In this document: positions 47,998 through 59,396 of the stretch, piece by piece
Layout of the letters: every line of letters begins with the position of its first letter
How positions within the stretch are numbered: the stretch's first letter is position 1
NCBI GenBank assembly: GCA_005784505.1
Contig: VCAZ01000012.1
Span: 4,283,011 to 4,347,010 of the forward strand
Reading direction: 5' to 3'
Origin: Bagarius yarrelli
Taxonomy: Eukaryota; Chordata; Actinopteri; Siluriformes; Sisoridae
DNA: 64,000 nucleotides
Notes under the pieces: model-generated
The model's input: the letters and a program-made list of their open reading frames with translations, nothing else
Told to the model about the DNA's origin: nothing
The model's database searches: none
Made by a program: the position numbers and the translations under genes

Positions 47998-50212
47998 TTT
48001 TCCACACACTTTTATTTAAAACCTTATGATTTCCTCAAATTCAGTCATCTGCTATCAACACTCAAAAGTCAGACCTATCTGCCATCTTCAATTTCTATTA
48101 TCTCATAGACTTCCATAATTGGCTAGTATGACTCAGTAACATTTGGTACCTGGGTCTTCAGTGGGGATTTACCCTACTGATACGCCTCTTAATACCACTA
48201 CTATCATGTTGCTATTTTAGATCTTTCAATACTATGCAAAAATGCATTATAACACGTTGTGGCATTAAAGAGAGGGAGAGATTTTGTGTATTGAGGATAA
48301 AAACCTTTTTTTTTTTTAGCAAGAAACCTTGTCAACACAACTCCAAACCTCTACACTACAAATGCAACTGTACCACATACATCATCTGAAGCAGTTCAGA
48401 ATCAATATGTAACATAATATTAATATAACATAAAAAATTACATAGAATATATAATAAATTCAAAATGTATCAGATGTATCAAACTGTGTACAGAGAATCC
48501 CATGCATATTGTCTTTGTCCATCCCAATAAACTTGAAATTAAGCGCACATGCACGGACACTAAAGCCCATCCTGTCTCCTCCCTCAAATAAAGTAATTTA
48601 AATATGTAATGAGTCCACTTTGGCAAAATCAAACAGCAATAAAATGGCGAAAGCAAGAAACTAAAACTTTACGGAAAGTGGATTGGGGATGCTACTATCA
48701 GAGGTAGAAACAAAAAACATCCTTTTTGAAACGTCCTCTGGAATTAATAAAATAAAATTAAATGGGAGAGTTTGACAGACGCAGCCAATGCGAGCTGAAA
48801 GTCGTACTGTAACTGAGCTTAAAAAGAAATAAAGATGGAAATTAAGCGGAGAACTGCTACACACAGACAAAGTCTAGAAGAAATTATATTGCCACAACTA
48901 CATGTTGACAGACCTAAATGTTGGGCTGCACATGCACTGGTCCTGGTTCTGGGGCATCGACACTGTACTGCAGCACACCACAGGCTAGCACAATGCAGCA
49001 CACAGTATAGCAGCATCGCCCGCAATCTGCTATCTTGGAGCCCATGCTGTTTTTAAGGATGTATGGATGATGGGTAGATCCAGGCCACCTTGCCACAATT
49101 TTCGTTAAAAATTCTAATCCAACTGTACGGACGTACAGTCTGTGCTAAGATGTAAGGATTTACTCTGATCAACTAATCAGAGGATGGAAAATGCTAATGT
49201 CATCATATGCCAGCCAGTGAGCCTCAGGAGACGGGTTTAAAAATTTGATTGGTTAAAGAAAAAGTCTTCAATAGTATTAACCAAATAGCAATCTGCCACT
49301 ACAGTTTAGGTTATATGGGCAGCACTACTGATTCTGAAGGCTTTGGCAGATTAGATTAACATGGCAGCACATAGAAACTAAAATCTGATTGGACAAATAA
49401 TCTAACATCCACATACATGTACAGGAAGCAGCACAGCAAGCGAAACACTATGAAATGAAGAGAACAAACTGTTGGGAATAAATTAATACAATTTTATGTA
49501 ACAAATATTAGAATTTAGGTTGTAAATGTAGGTCAGTGCCTGATAATGTTTAGGCCAGCAGAGAAGGCTTTGCTGGCCCTGACTGCACACCACTGGTATA
49601 ACAGATGACTAAGAGTATGCTCCATCCAACCTGTGATTATTTTGCTCCTTAACTTAAACTTGAAATCACAAATTTCCACATTTTTATTACAAATGTTACA
49701 TTTTATATTAAAGATAGTTTTGGACATGATATATGCATTGGAACATCTAAACATTCTGACCAAACGCTATACGGTATGTAAAATTATTGTTAATTGTTTT
49801 TTGCAGTAAATAGAATACTGCTAAATATAGTATAAAAATAAAATAGTACACAAAACTTTTACCTTGGCGAGTCTGCCCAGCTGGGGAATAGCAGCCATAG
49901 CCTGGGAAAGAAAACCAGTGTGTGTTCTTGAAGCCAAGGTCAAAGAGCAGATGAGACAGATCAATGCCATGATTACTGGTGTGTGAGACTGATATTTACT
50001 AGTGACCCCCTTTTCCCAAGATGTCTCATTCAAGACAGTCTTTGGAGACACCTGGAAAGACTGTAGAGTAAACTGTCCTGCATGTTATATGGGTTTTGTA
50101 TCAGTGTTTCTTCATCTGCTTAAAGTGATATGTACATGCTGTCAATTTCTTTACATTTGTACTGAACTTAATTGAATCAATAAATTGAATTAAATGTATT
50201 TAACAATATAAC
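47998..50212. other. intergenic DNA, nothing recognised
   Basis: Open frames at 48438-49096 and 49533-50051 lack recognisable domains and splice support. No element assigned. Confidence 0.45.
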
Positions 50213-50841
50213 TGTAATGATTCCTTATGAGGCGAATAGTATTTTTAGAACCCAAATGTGCAATTTATTTACACACGTGAACACTTGGAAAAACAACAAA
50301 CATTAACTAAACTAGACTTGACTTAGCAAAGCATAGCATAGCATAGCATAGCTTAGCTTAGATTAGCTTGACTCGAACACTTAACAAAACAACAAACATA
50401 AACTCGACTTGACTTGACTTATCTTAGCTTAGTTTATCTTATCTTATCTTAGATTATCTTATCTTATCTTAGATTATCTTATCTTAGTTTAGTTTATCTT
50501 AGCTTAGTTTAGTTTAGCTTAGCTTAACTTAGTTTAGCTTAGTTTAGCTTATCTTATCTTAGCTTAGTTAAGTTTAGCTTAGCCTGACAGACTCACGACA
50601 GTGGTACAGGGACAAATCCTTGTCAAAAGACAATGGAAGGACTACACAACACCTAAACAAGGCGATCACATGACAGAAACACATGAGGAACAAGGAAGGA
50701 CTCAAAACATGAAACATGAAACGTAAACATGAAACATAAACATAAAGTTTAAACATAAAACATGAAACATAAACATAAACGTGAAACACAAACATGACCT
50801 GAACAGGAAACAAACATGAAACAAGAAACATAAACCTTACA
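50213..50841 (-). mobile_element. solo LTR, family L, minus orientation, expanded
   Basis: The 629-bp segment ends in TGTAATG (left) and CTTACA (right), so on the minus strand it runs TGTAAG...ATTACA. Near its end on that strand it reads TGTAAATAAATTGCACATTTGGGTTCT, which aligns with TGTAAATAAACTGCACATGGGTTCT in the LTR at 53259-53526. It contains an AATAAA signal in the same place. Flanks ATAAC and ATGAC may be a worn 5-bp target duplication. Internal CTTAG-type pentamers and AAACATG-type repeats explain its larger size. No internal retroelement genes are adjacent. Confidence 0.7.
50323..50590. repeat. pentanucleotide array inside the solo LTR
   Basis: Runs of AGCAT, then TTATC and TTAGC units (overall CTTAG/TTATC/GCTTA-like) occupy most of this stretch. 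A short seed of the same type (GCTATGCTAGCTAGCTAAG) is present at the equivalent place in the 53259 LTR. Confidence 0.8.
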
Positions 50842-51394
50842 ATGACACTATATCTATATATTAATGTTATGTATTAAAAGGTCCTGGTTTTTATATTTTG
50901 AAGTGGTTAATGTTTAAACGTGGGTGTGATCAAGGAGATTACTATGCTTTATGACGCAGCATGGCAGATAAGATCATAGGAGGTGGTCAGTTATCCAAAA
51001 TACCGTAATGAAGCCCAGGCAGAGTAGGTACAATACAAGAAATGGAGGGATGCCTATTGTATTTGTCTCTGTGCATGTACTTTTTTTTGTAGATTTTTTT
51101 TTACTAATTGAATCTCTTCAGATGTCTTGCATCTGCTCTAATCTATTTAAATCAAGGATTTGAGATTAGTTTTTACCAACATGTACGAATTTGCTGTAAA
51201 ACGTTAAAAGTTAGACGTTTACAGATTTTAGCAGACGCTCTTGTCTAGAGTGAGGTACAAAAGTCCTTTGAGTCACGTCATTGAACAGCTCAATACTGAT
51301 ACAATAGTTCCCATATAAAAGTTAAAACAACCACAAAAATGGATTTTTTTTTAATGTCACATGCTGGGTATTTAGGACAGGAGTGGGTCTTCAA
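50842..51394. other. intergenic DNA, nothing recognised
   Basis: No supportable gene or repeat. Confidence 0.45.
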
Positions 51395-51619
51395 TCATCT
51401 CTTGAAGACAGCCAGTGACTCTGCTGTTCTGACACTGATGGGAAGTTCATTCGACCATCTTGTTGCCAGAACAGAGAAAAGTCTTGAGGCAGACCTACAA
51501 TGTGTCCTAGGGGATGGTGGAACAACTCGAGCAATGCTTGTGGATCTGAGGGAGCGTGGTGGTATGCAAGGACAAGTGTATAAGAGTGAATAGGAATTCT
51601 TTACACGTTTACCGCCCAC
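51395..51619 (-). mobile_element. LINE RT C-terminal fragment
   Basis: The minus strand reads F-S-V-L-A-T-R-W-S-N-E-L-P-I-S-V-R-T-A-E-S-L-A-V-F-K-R, the best preserved of three copies of this LINE tail (others at 5405 and 45340). It lacks the RT core and has no intact ORF. Confidence 0.75.
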
Positions 51620-52299
51620 TTTAGGAACACCTGTTTGAGCAGTTATTAGCCAATTATGTGCATATAATCATGCATACACAGGTTAAGAGCTTTGTTATAA
51701 TAAAGATTTAGTGTGATGTCTGTGACTTTAACCATGACATGGTAGTTGCCAGATGAGCTGCTCTGAGTATTTTAGAAGCTGCTGATCTCCTGGGATTATC
51801 ACACCCTCTCTGTAGTTTATACAAAATAGTGGGGAATAGATTTAGGGTAGCAGCAAACCAAAAGTAACCCGAATAATCGCTCTTTACAGCCACGGTGAAC
51901 AGAAAAGCTTTTTAAAATGCAGACAATCACGTTGTGTTCCAGTAATGTTAGCCATGACCTGGAATCTGAGTCTATCATGGGGTCTATACAGGTCCACCCG
52001 AATTGCAAACAGGATTGCAACTTTGTGTACTGCATGCATATGTTTAGTTGAAACTAGGTTATTTGTATAATTGTATTGTTGTGGTGTTTAGCATTGTTAG
52101 TTTGTCTTGGTTTATGCTGTTTAGTTGCATTAAACAGTAAATTACTTTTAGCCTTATATTACATTAACTTGTTAATTAAATTTATTATAACAGTACTTTA
52201 TCTAGGATAATTCATCATATCATGCCCAATACTGTTGTAACCTCACACAGGTCCAGACGCTCTCACCTTTTCAGTAACCTCATCTACACTCCTCTGTTG

Positions 52300-52830
52300 T
52301 TTTGTTCTTAAACAGTGGTGGCAGGTGGGCTTTAGAATTGCAAATCTGTTGAAAAGAAAGCCGACTTTATCTCAGATCTACATTCCCTCTAAACTTTTGA
52401 TTTCCTGGTGCTCACTGAGACTTGAATATCCCCACAGAATTCCGATACACCGAGGGCTTTACTTTGCTTATGCCTTCTATCATTTGCACAGGTCTCTTGT
52501 TGTTTCAGAGATGGTGTTTCACACCACTTACTATGTCTTAACCATCTCTTCTTTAAAGTTTTATGCAGTTTTTTATCTTCTCAAGTTAACCTTTCTCAAC
52601 CAGCCCTCCTGGTCCACTGGGAAATTTTCCACATGAGATAAACACACTTCTAATTGCCAACCCTACTTATGCCAATTTTCTGATGGTTCTCAGTGATTCT
52701 AACCTTCCATCCGATCAGCTCCATTTGTCCTGCCTTTATGGACTCTTTCCCCTTAAACTTTAACTCTTCCCACACAAGGCAGGATATGTCCTGGATCTGG
52801 TTTTTACTCAACTTTTCATAGCTATAGTGT
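52300..52830 (+). mobile_element. LINE endonuclease-domain remnant
   Basis: A plus-strand frame reads D-F-L-V-L-T-E-T-W-I-S-P, the APE-type endonuclease motif (family D-x-x-x-L-T-E-T-W). Further on, the DNA encodes a F-x-L-P-S-D-Q-L-H-L-S-C-L segment like the G-D-F-N-x-P block, then G-Y-V-L-D-L-V-F-T-Q, like the H-x-L-D-L-V-x-T block. Frameshifts separate these. CR1/L2/Rex1-like non-LTR element. Confidence 0.75.
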
Positions 52831-52842
52831 TGACTACCTCAC

Positions 52843-52890
52843 ACCTCTAATAATCACATGGTATTTGGTACCTAATAATCACATGGTATG
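52843..52890 (+). repeat. short tandem duplication
   Basis: TAATAATCACATGGTAT occurs twice, 25-26 bases apart. A local duplication without obvious function. Confidence 0.85.
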
Positions 52891-53258
52891 GCCCTTGTCT
52901 TCCCATTCTGTCAGCAGAACCAGCTGCCAAAACATATCCCTAACCCACCAAAACTTCCACTGTATTCCCCCTTCGCCTGTTGCTTCTTGCATTTATTTGT
53001 CCCTTGCGGACCCTGACTTTCAAAGTCATTTTTAAGTTTAGTACTGTTGTTATCATTGGGTCAAAAACAGAGGTAAACAGATAATAAGCTTCTGCAAACA
53101 TGTAAATAACCAGTAACTCAATATCGAACAATTTTCAATTGAAGTAATCAAACTTTATTTAGATATTGCTGCATGATTATTTATCAGTGTTAGGCACTTA
53201 TTAAAGTAATTAGTTACAGTTACTAGTTACTTCTCACAAATAGCAATTGAGTTACATC

Positions 53259-53526
53259 TGTAACGTTCAGGGTTTTCGGCTTTCATGTTTTGTTAATGTT
53301 CTTGTTTATGTTGTTCTTGTTTGATGTTTATTATTATTTTTTGTCTAGGCTAAGATATGCTATGCTAGCTAGCTAAGTTAGCCTCAGCAGTGTGTTTTGT
53401 TTACTGCCTGTTAATGTACCTGTTCTGTCAGGTTTAATTGTTGTTTGTCTGGTGTTCTTGTATATAGTCACTGTAAATAAACTGCACATGGGTTCTATAA
53501 ATCTTGCCTCGATGGAGTGCGTTACA
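53259..53526 (+). mobile_element. solo LTR, family L, plus orientation, with target duplication
   Basis: The 268-bp element begins TGTAACG and ends GCGTTACA, so it has 6-bp inverted ends TGTAAC/GTTACA of the TG..CA class used by LTR retroelements. It is flanked on both sides by ACATC, a 5-bp target-site duplication. AATAAA at 53476-53481 fits a poly(A) signal near the R region. It is inserted into an older TAACTAGTTAC-rich repeat whose two halves rejoin when the LTR and one duplication are removed. No gag or pol is present, so this is a solo LTR left by recombination. Confidence 0.85.
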
Positions 53527-55620
53527 ACATCCTTTTAAAAGTAACTAATTACCAGGAAAATTAACTATTGTGTTACTCTTTTTTTGTTTTTGTTTTTTTT
53601 AGAAAATATTAAAATATGTCAAATAACTTAAATATTTAAATCCCAGTATTGAATAGGTTAAATAATTTAAATGGACTGAATAGAATAAATTATTATTATA
53701 AACATTGTACACTAATCTACACTATTTTAATGTTTCATTAGATTAGAATTACTTGCTGCCAACATGGAGAGACTTTTTCTTCCTGGTCATAAGTCTTGCC
53801 TTTCACCTCAACGAGGGAAAAGTAGTGCTTATATATTTCCAGTTTGAAAAATCTACCTTCACTCATTGGATTTTCCATCACTTTCATTCATACTACCCGT
53901 AACTATACACCCGCACTACTTTTTACCTCTGGTTTAGGGGTGTAAACACTTGGAGGCAGACAATAAACATAAAATTTTTCAAAGGTGATACAGATAATAT
54001 AGCTAAAATTGTACTTGTGAGAATATGTATACACAAAGGAAAGTCTTACTACTAGTGAAGCAGAAGACCCAGGTCATAGACCTTCAATTAAAATATTTCT
54101 CTGGGTAAAAAAAAAAAAGCTGACAAAGTTGACAAAAATATTTAAAATCATTTGTTTATTGCAATGTCTTTGAAATAGTTTACAATGAAAGCTAAAATAC
54201 AAGGGACTTAGAACATAACTAAAAGGTTTCCCTATATAAAGAAAGCCCATCGAGTTTTCACCTAATATCAACCAACAATGTCAATATTAGCCTATTAGAC
54301 CGTGTTTTGTTTAAACCAAACATGAACGGAGCGGCACTGCGAGACACAACAATAAAGCCTAGTAAAATCACTGATCACTGCCTACACTGGAAGCGGAACA
54401 ATGACTCCCGGACAGTAAATGGAATCCCTGTACAATTTCTACTGTATTGTGAGCTCCTTTCGAGGGCCACTTTGTTGCATCCAGTGTAGAAAACTTCAAG
54501 CTGTTATAGTTGCGCCGGGACACAGTCGCAGTCGTGTCCATTATAGACATTACTATCCGCCAAGCAGCTTATTACCGCAAACATAGCGGACTCATCAAAA
54601 ATACATCGTCATCATCTGTATTGAAGAGAAAATCACTTCATCCTGTGTTTAAGTAAATAAAATAGCATTGACACACAAACTTACTGAAGATCCACAGCTT
54701 TGTTCTCTCTCACCAAGTTTCTAAATTTATCACACATTTTTGCCCCGTTTGTATTGTTTAACTTACACAGCATACAGAAAGCCGTGTTATTTAAAATACA
54801 CAGCATCAGCATGATTTTTAATCATATTATTTTAAGGGTGGGGGGGCCAGACAAGAGGGGGCCTGTCCCTCTCCAGGATTTCCACCTATGCTCTGGTTGG
54901 CAAATGATGGAAATTTACTCTACCTAAGCCAATCATTATCAGTTATGTGGTTATCTTCCACACACACTTTATGTGACCCACCCCAATCCATATGCACCAG
55001 AGCAAAAAACTGGCACCAGAGCCTACTCGGATAATAAAAAAAAAGCTTTTTGAGTTTAATTATAATATTAAATATTAAAATATTAAAGTAACACACATAG
55101 TAATAGTATGAAACAGTAATTCATTTGATTACTCATGAGTGAGTTATACATTCGAGAAGGTGGACACACACTGTTTATTTCTGATCCGCGTCCATGTTGA
55201 TGAGTGAGGAATGATGTAGCCTTTTATTTCTTCCAGCAAGTGGGAAGATGATGTCCAGCATATGAGCCTTAAACAACATGACAGATTTCTCCACTTAGTG
55301 CAAACTGACAGCTTCATGTCAAAGCTTTAGTTCCTGCTCTGTCACCAGCCAAGGGCTACAAAACCATAGTCAGTAAACTGCAGACAAACTGGACAGACCA
55401 ATCTGGAGATGCAGCAAAAACCAAAGGGCAGGTGGCTTAGGTGACAGCTGTCCACTGTCATAGCTGAGATGTTTGGCCAAGAGATGACTAGGATAAGCGT
55501 AGGTATGACAGGAGGGTTAATGTGCGATGAGTGATTCCTTAAGGGAAGCTCAGGAAGAGAGGAAATGACTCACCCTGGCAGATGAAAGAGGCATTGGGGG
55601 TCAACGTGGATGAGACAAGA
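53527..55620. other. intergenic DNA, nothing certain
   Basis: The 53527-53580 portion continues the TAACTAGTTAC-rich repeat. A segment at 54300-54550 (containing CCTACACTGGAAGCGG and CCAGTGTAGAAAACTTC in near-inverted arrangement) may be a DNA transposon relic. No gene is supported. Confidence 0.4.
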
Positions 55621-55628
55621 AAGGGGGA

Positions 55629-56063
55629 AAAAAAAAAAAGAGAGAGAGAGAGAGAGGGAGAGGAAAAAAGTAAAGCAAGAAAAGAAGGAAAGAAAGAAAG
55701 AAAGAAAATAAATTAATTAATTAATTAAAAAGAGAGAGACAGAGAAGAAGAGAAAAGAAAGATAGATGAAAAGAAATAGAGTAAAAAAAAGAAAGAGGGA
55801 AAGATAAAAAATTAAAGAGAGACACAAAAAGAGAGAAAATAGAGAGAAAGGGAGAAATGAAAGATAGAACAAAAGAAAGAAAGAGGAGAAAGTGGGAGAG
55901 AGAAGAGAAATGGAAGAAAAGAAAGAAAGAAATGTAAATATAAATGTAAGAAAGACAGAAATAACAAAAAAGTGGAAAAAGAGAGAGACAGATAGACAGA
56001 GAAAAGGAAAGGGGGGGAGAAAGAAAGAAACAAAGAAATATAGAGAGAAAGAAAGAAAAAGAA
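55629..56063 (+). repeat. GA/GAAA-rich simple repeat
   Basis: Purine-rich plus strand of GAGA, GAAA and AAAG units over about 430 bp. Frames on the other strand (Phe/Ser/Leu-rich) are artefacts. Similar in type to, but A-richer than, the block at 37855. Confidence 0.9.
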
Positions 56064-56479
56064 GTTGAAATGGTTGACTCTGTTGCAGTGACTTTATCAC
56101 TTTAAAAATGAAGTGTATGTGTTTTCAACAGTCACACATAAATGCACACCTGCTATTTTCTGCTATTTTCTCTCCATCACTCTGGAAAAACAGAGAGACC
56201 CTGTTAGGAAAATGAAAAAATCACATCTCCATGACAGCCTATTGAAAAGCCACCGGCTCACTTTTCACAACACACGGGTTTACAGTAGCACTGTGACAGT
56301 AATCTCTGTCCTTCAGGAAAGACAGACTCCAAGTGATAAGTGCCAGGGCGCCAGTGGAACTGCCTCTGTCAGTGGCGCCTTCAATAGAGCGCAATGGCAT
56401 GCGGGGCACCCCAGTGCATTGCTTGAGGAGGCAAAACGACACATCTGACATTACACTCTGCTGCCAATCACATAGAGCA

Positions 56480-56560
56480 GTGGTTCCCAAACCTTTTTTT
56501 GTCTGAGACCCCCTTTTTCTCCAAGAAAATATTTTAGCGCCCCCCTCCCCCATCACATTT
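56480..56560 (+). mobile_element. possible hAT-type transposon end
   Basis: CAGTGGTTCCCAAACC followed by GAGACCCCC and GCGCCCCCC is the typical start of vertebrate hAT (Charlie-like) elements. I did not find the matching right end, so the element is truncated or too decayed. Confidence 0.5.
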
Positions 56561-56778
56561 AATAATAGTATTGCTCTTGGTATTTCCTGTATTTTGTGTC
56601 TCCAGTATTGCTAGCACTGCAACCTGATAGCATAACTTAGGTCATTACTATCAGCTGCTGAAGGCGAATCAGTGAGACTCGGTCGTTTTTGTGGAGGACG
56701 AATTACAAATTTGTCTATTTTTATGTCAACCAGAGAATCATGCATAAAATTAGCTAATGCATTATAATCATGTTTACA

Positions 56779-57359
56779 CATTTACACTGCAGGTCTTGGT
56801 GCTTAATTCCGATTTTGTAACTACATCAGATTTTTTTTCACTAACATTATCTTTTAAAACTGACCCGAATACGATATTCGCATTTACATTATACACGGCA
56901 ACTACAACCCAAGGTGGATGTACTTATTTAGTATAGAATTATATTTAAAGGTCAGCAAAAAAACGCTTTCTTTAGACGGAGAACCGCTAAGAGAGAAAAA
57001 GAGCCGTGTGTGCGTGCAGCGTTGTTACAGTGAAAAAAAAGTTTTTAAAATATTTTAAAATACACAGTTAATGCTAAGTTATTATATATCAATGTTGACG
57101 TTCTACCTGAGTTGACGTCATGCACCACCGTCGCTTATTTAATGACATTTAACTTGCATTGACAGGTAAAAAATCTGATCTGCCTGCTTACACTGCCTGT
57201 TTTTTACCCCATATGAATAAGGCCTGAATCCAATCTGAAAATATTGGAATCGATGTGCTTTTTTCATGCTTACACTGTCATTAGTCAAATTCGATCTGTG
57301 CCATATTGGAGGAAAAAAGCGGAATTAAGTCACTTGATACATGCAGTGTAAATACGGCC
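56779..57359 (+). mobile_element. non-autonomous DNA element, family M, copy 3 (both ends present)
   Basis: CATTTACACTGCAGG at 56779-56793 faces CATGCAGTGTAAATACGG at the right end, imperfect inverted repeats framing about 580 bp. The interior matches the copies at 25696-26598 and 33430-33660, including AACCGCTAAGAGAGAAA and TTATTTAATGACATTTAACT. No transposase. Confidence 0.7.
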
Positions 57360-57897
57360 AATATGACGCCACCCCTTAAAGAGGCTTATTGAGGCCAAAA
57401 ACATTTTTTTTAACAAAATTCCCCTGTTTTTTATGAATATTTTCCTTTTATTGGCTTCCAGTTAAATTGATTTTGAAATTCTTACTTATGTGTAGAAATA
57501 ATTTTCTGAATCTGCTTCACCGTATATTAATGATCTTGTCCAGTCTTTTCTTCCTAACAAAACACTCAGCTTTAACTGAGTGTTCTTTAACTTGTCCCTG
57601 CTATCATAGTCAGAGAAATGATGATCTTTTCTGTCTCATTTTCATAGCTTCTTTAGAAGGTTTTTTTTTATTGTTTCTTCTAAGATGTTATAATATATGA
57701 TGCAATAGCATATGATGCACTGAATCATTTATTATTGTCTCAATGTGTGCTTTAGAAAAAAAAGTTAACACAGTACAATCAACACTATGTGTTATTTAAA
57801 ATAATTTATATTGTTTGCTGTGTAATTAATGCTGGTATCCAGTAAAAATATTATCCAATGTCACTCTGGCAGGACTCAGTCAGGCTTGCCCTGCTGG
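57360..57897. other. intergenic DNA, nothing recognised
   Basis: AT-rich DNA; the frame at 57467-57700 has no domain. Confidence 0.45.
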
Positions 57898-57898
57898 G

Positions 57899-57911
57899 CC
57901 ACTAGAGGGCA
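57899..57911 (+). promoter_or_regulatory. CTCF-like motif
   Basis: CCACTAGAGGGCA fits the CTCF core on the plus strand. It points away from the motif at 46832-46845, which is on the minus strand. Confidence 0.45.
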
Positions 57912-57934
57912 ACAGTAAGACTTTATGTGTCATT

Positions 57935-58045
57935 GTCAAAGTCAAGTCAAAGTCAAGCCAAGCCAAGCCAAGTCAAGTCAAGTCAAGTCAAGTCAAGTCA
58001 AGTTGAGTCGAATCAAGTCGAGTCGAGTCAAGTCAAGTTAGATCA
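57935..58045 (+). repeat. (AAGTC)n pentanucleotide array
   Basis: About twenty AAGTC/AAGCC/GAGTC units in tandem. A three-unit version of the same pentamer starts the repeat at 42285, suggesting the arrays grow from that dispersed repeat. Confidence 0.9.
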
Positions 58046-58388
58046 AAGTTAAAATCGGTGGATTCGTTACACATCCTGAAGACAACGCCTTGCTTTTTTT
58101 TGAGTCGGGTTTTCTTTTTTTCCTGCTACAGTCACATCTGGCTTGTTTAATGGGAATTTAAATCAACATCTAAATTTCTTGGTAAACAGTTCTAATAATC
58201 TTAATCAAAACCTAAAAGTTGAATTTAAATGTTTAAAAAAGCAACATGAAAAAATCTTCTATACAAAATAGATTCACCTTATACATTATACTAAACAGTC
58301 TGTCACACCATGCAGTGATATTTTGGTGAATCTGTAAATCCTCCCAGCAGTCTATAATATAAATTATATATAATATTATCTATAATAT

Positions 58389-58625
58389 AGTGGTGGCTCA
58401 AATGGTTATAGGTGCTGAGTTGCTGATCTGAAGATCTAAAGACCAGAAACACCTGGGTTCAAGCCCCACCACCGGCAAGTCAACCACTGTTGGGTCCTTG
58501 AGTAAGACCCTTAACCCTTCCTGCTCCAGGGGCGCTGTATCATAGCTGACTCTGCGCTCTGACCCCAACTTACTAAGATGGGATATGCGAAAAATGCATT
58601 TCATTGGCTCTGTACACGTACCTTT
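58389..58625 (+). mobile_element. SINE with alternative tail, forward copy
   Basis: GTGGTGGCTCAAATGG starts the head and CCTGGGTTCAAGCCCC contains the B box. Then come CACTGTTGGGTCC, ACCCTTAACCCTTCCTGC and the tail GACCCCAACTTACTAAGATGG and GCATTTCATTGG. It is the reference copy for the alternative-tail group (also 37164-37411, 45875-46030). Confidence 0.8.
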
Positions 58626-59396
58626 CACAATGAAGTTGAATATTTTATTTTTATATTTAAATTATGATTGCATAGAAAAAGAAAATATAAACAGAAATTT
58701 ACAAACTATAAACACAAAGAAATCATGTGCATTAATAAGTATAATTGAAACTGAACAGATTTTACATGTATTTTTAAGCACAAATATTCAGCTTGAAATA
58801 ATGCAATAAAAATAGTGTCTAAACCAATTTGCTATTATTACACTGTCTCTACTGTCTATGCCAGCATTAGGTCACAAACTTTTAGATAAAGAAGTTCAGA
58901 CTGAGTGGATGTGTTGTGTGAGCAGAACACTTAAAGCAGAAAACTTTGTCATTTCAACAGCCGGGGACAGAGAACATATTGCTGTAGGCTACACTGGAGA
59001 GTGGAAAAGGTCAGGTTAGATTGCTGTCTCCTCACCTCATTGTGGTGTTTACAGCATACAGGGGGAAGAAGGCGAGACAAAGCCTGTTTCCAGCTAAAAA
59101 AAAGGACAAGGAAGAAAATTGAAAAGGACATTTTGAAAATGTCATGTAACTTAAGGCGGTTGCGGTCAGAGGGGAGAGGAGTGTCGGACCTTTCATGTGC
59201 ACTCTTGGTGAGTGGGTGTGATAGAGGGAGAGAGACAGGGTGTGAGAGAAATTTGATGATGCTGAGAACACGGTCAGAAAATCAAGGTCAAGATTGCAGC
59301 TGGTTTTTAGAGTGGAGAAACAGCCTTTGTCAGCACCTGTATGGTTTAATACAAAATACATATATTTCATGTTGCAAAAATGAAGGTAGACATGAT
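58626..59396. other. intergenic DNA, nothing recognised
   Basis: The 135-residue frame at 59001-59408 has no domain, codon pattern or splice support and is not called a gene. Confidence 0.45.

Noticed and set aside
48438..49096. Cluster of short frames on both strands
   Set aside because: No similarity to known domains, no splice signals of quality, overlapping in several frames.
52325..52636. 103-residue plus-strand frame as a gene
   Set aside because: It overlaps the decayed LINE endonuclease region in another frame.
55717..56100. 127-residue Phe/Leu/Ser-rich frame on the minus strand
   Set aside because: It is the complement of a GA/GAAA simple repeat.
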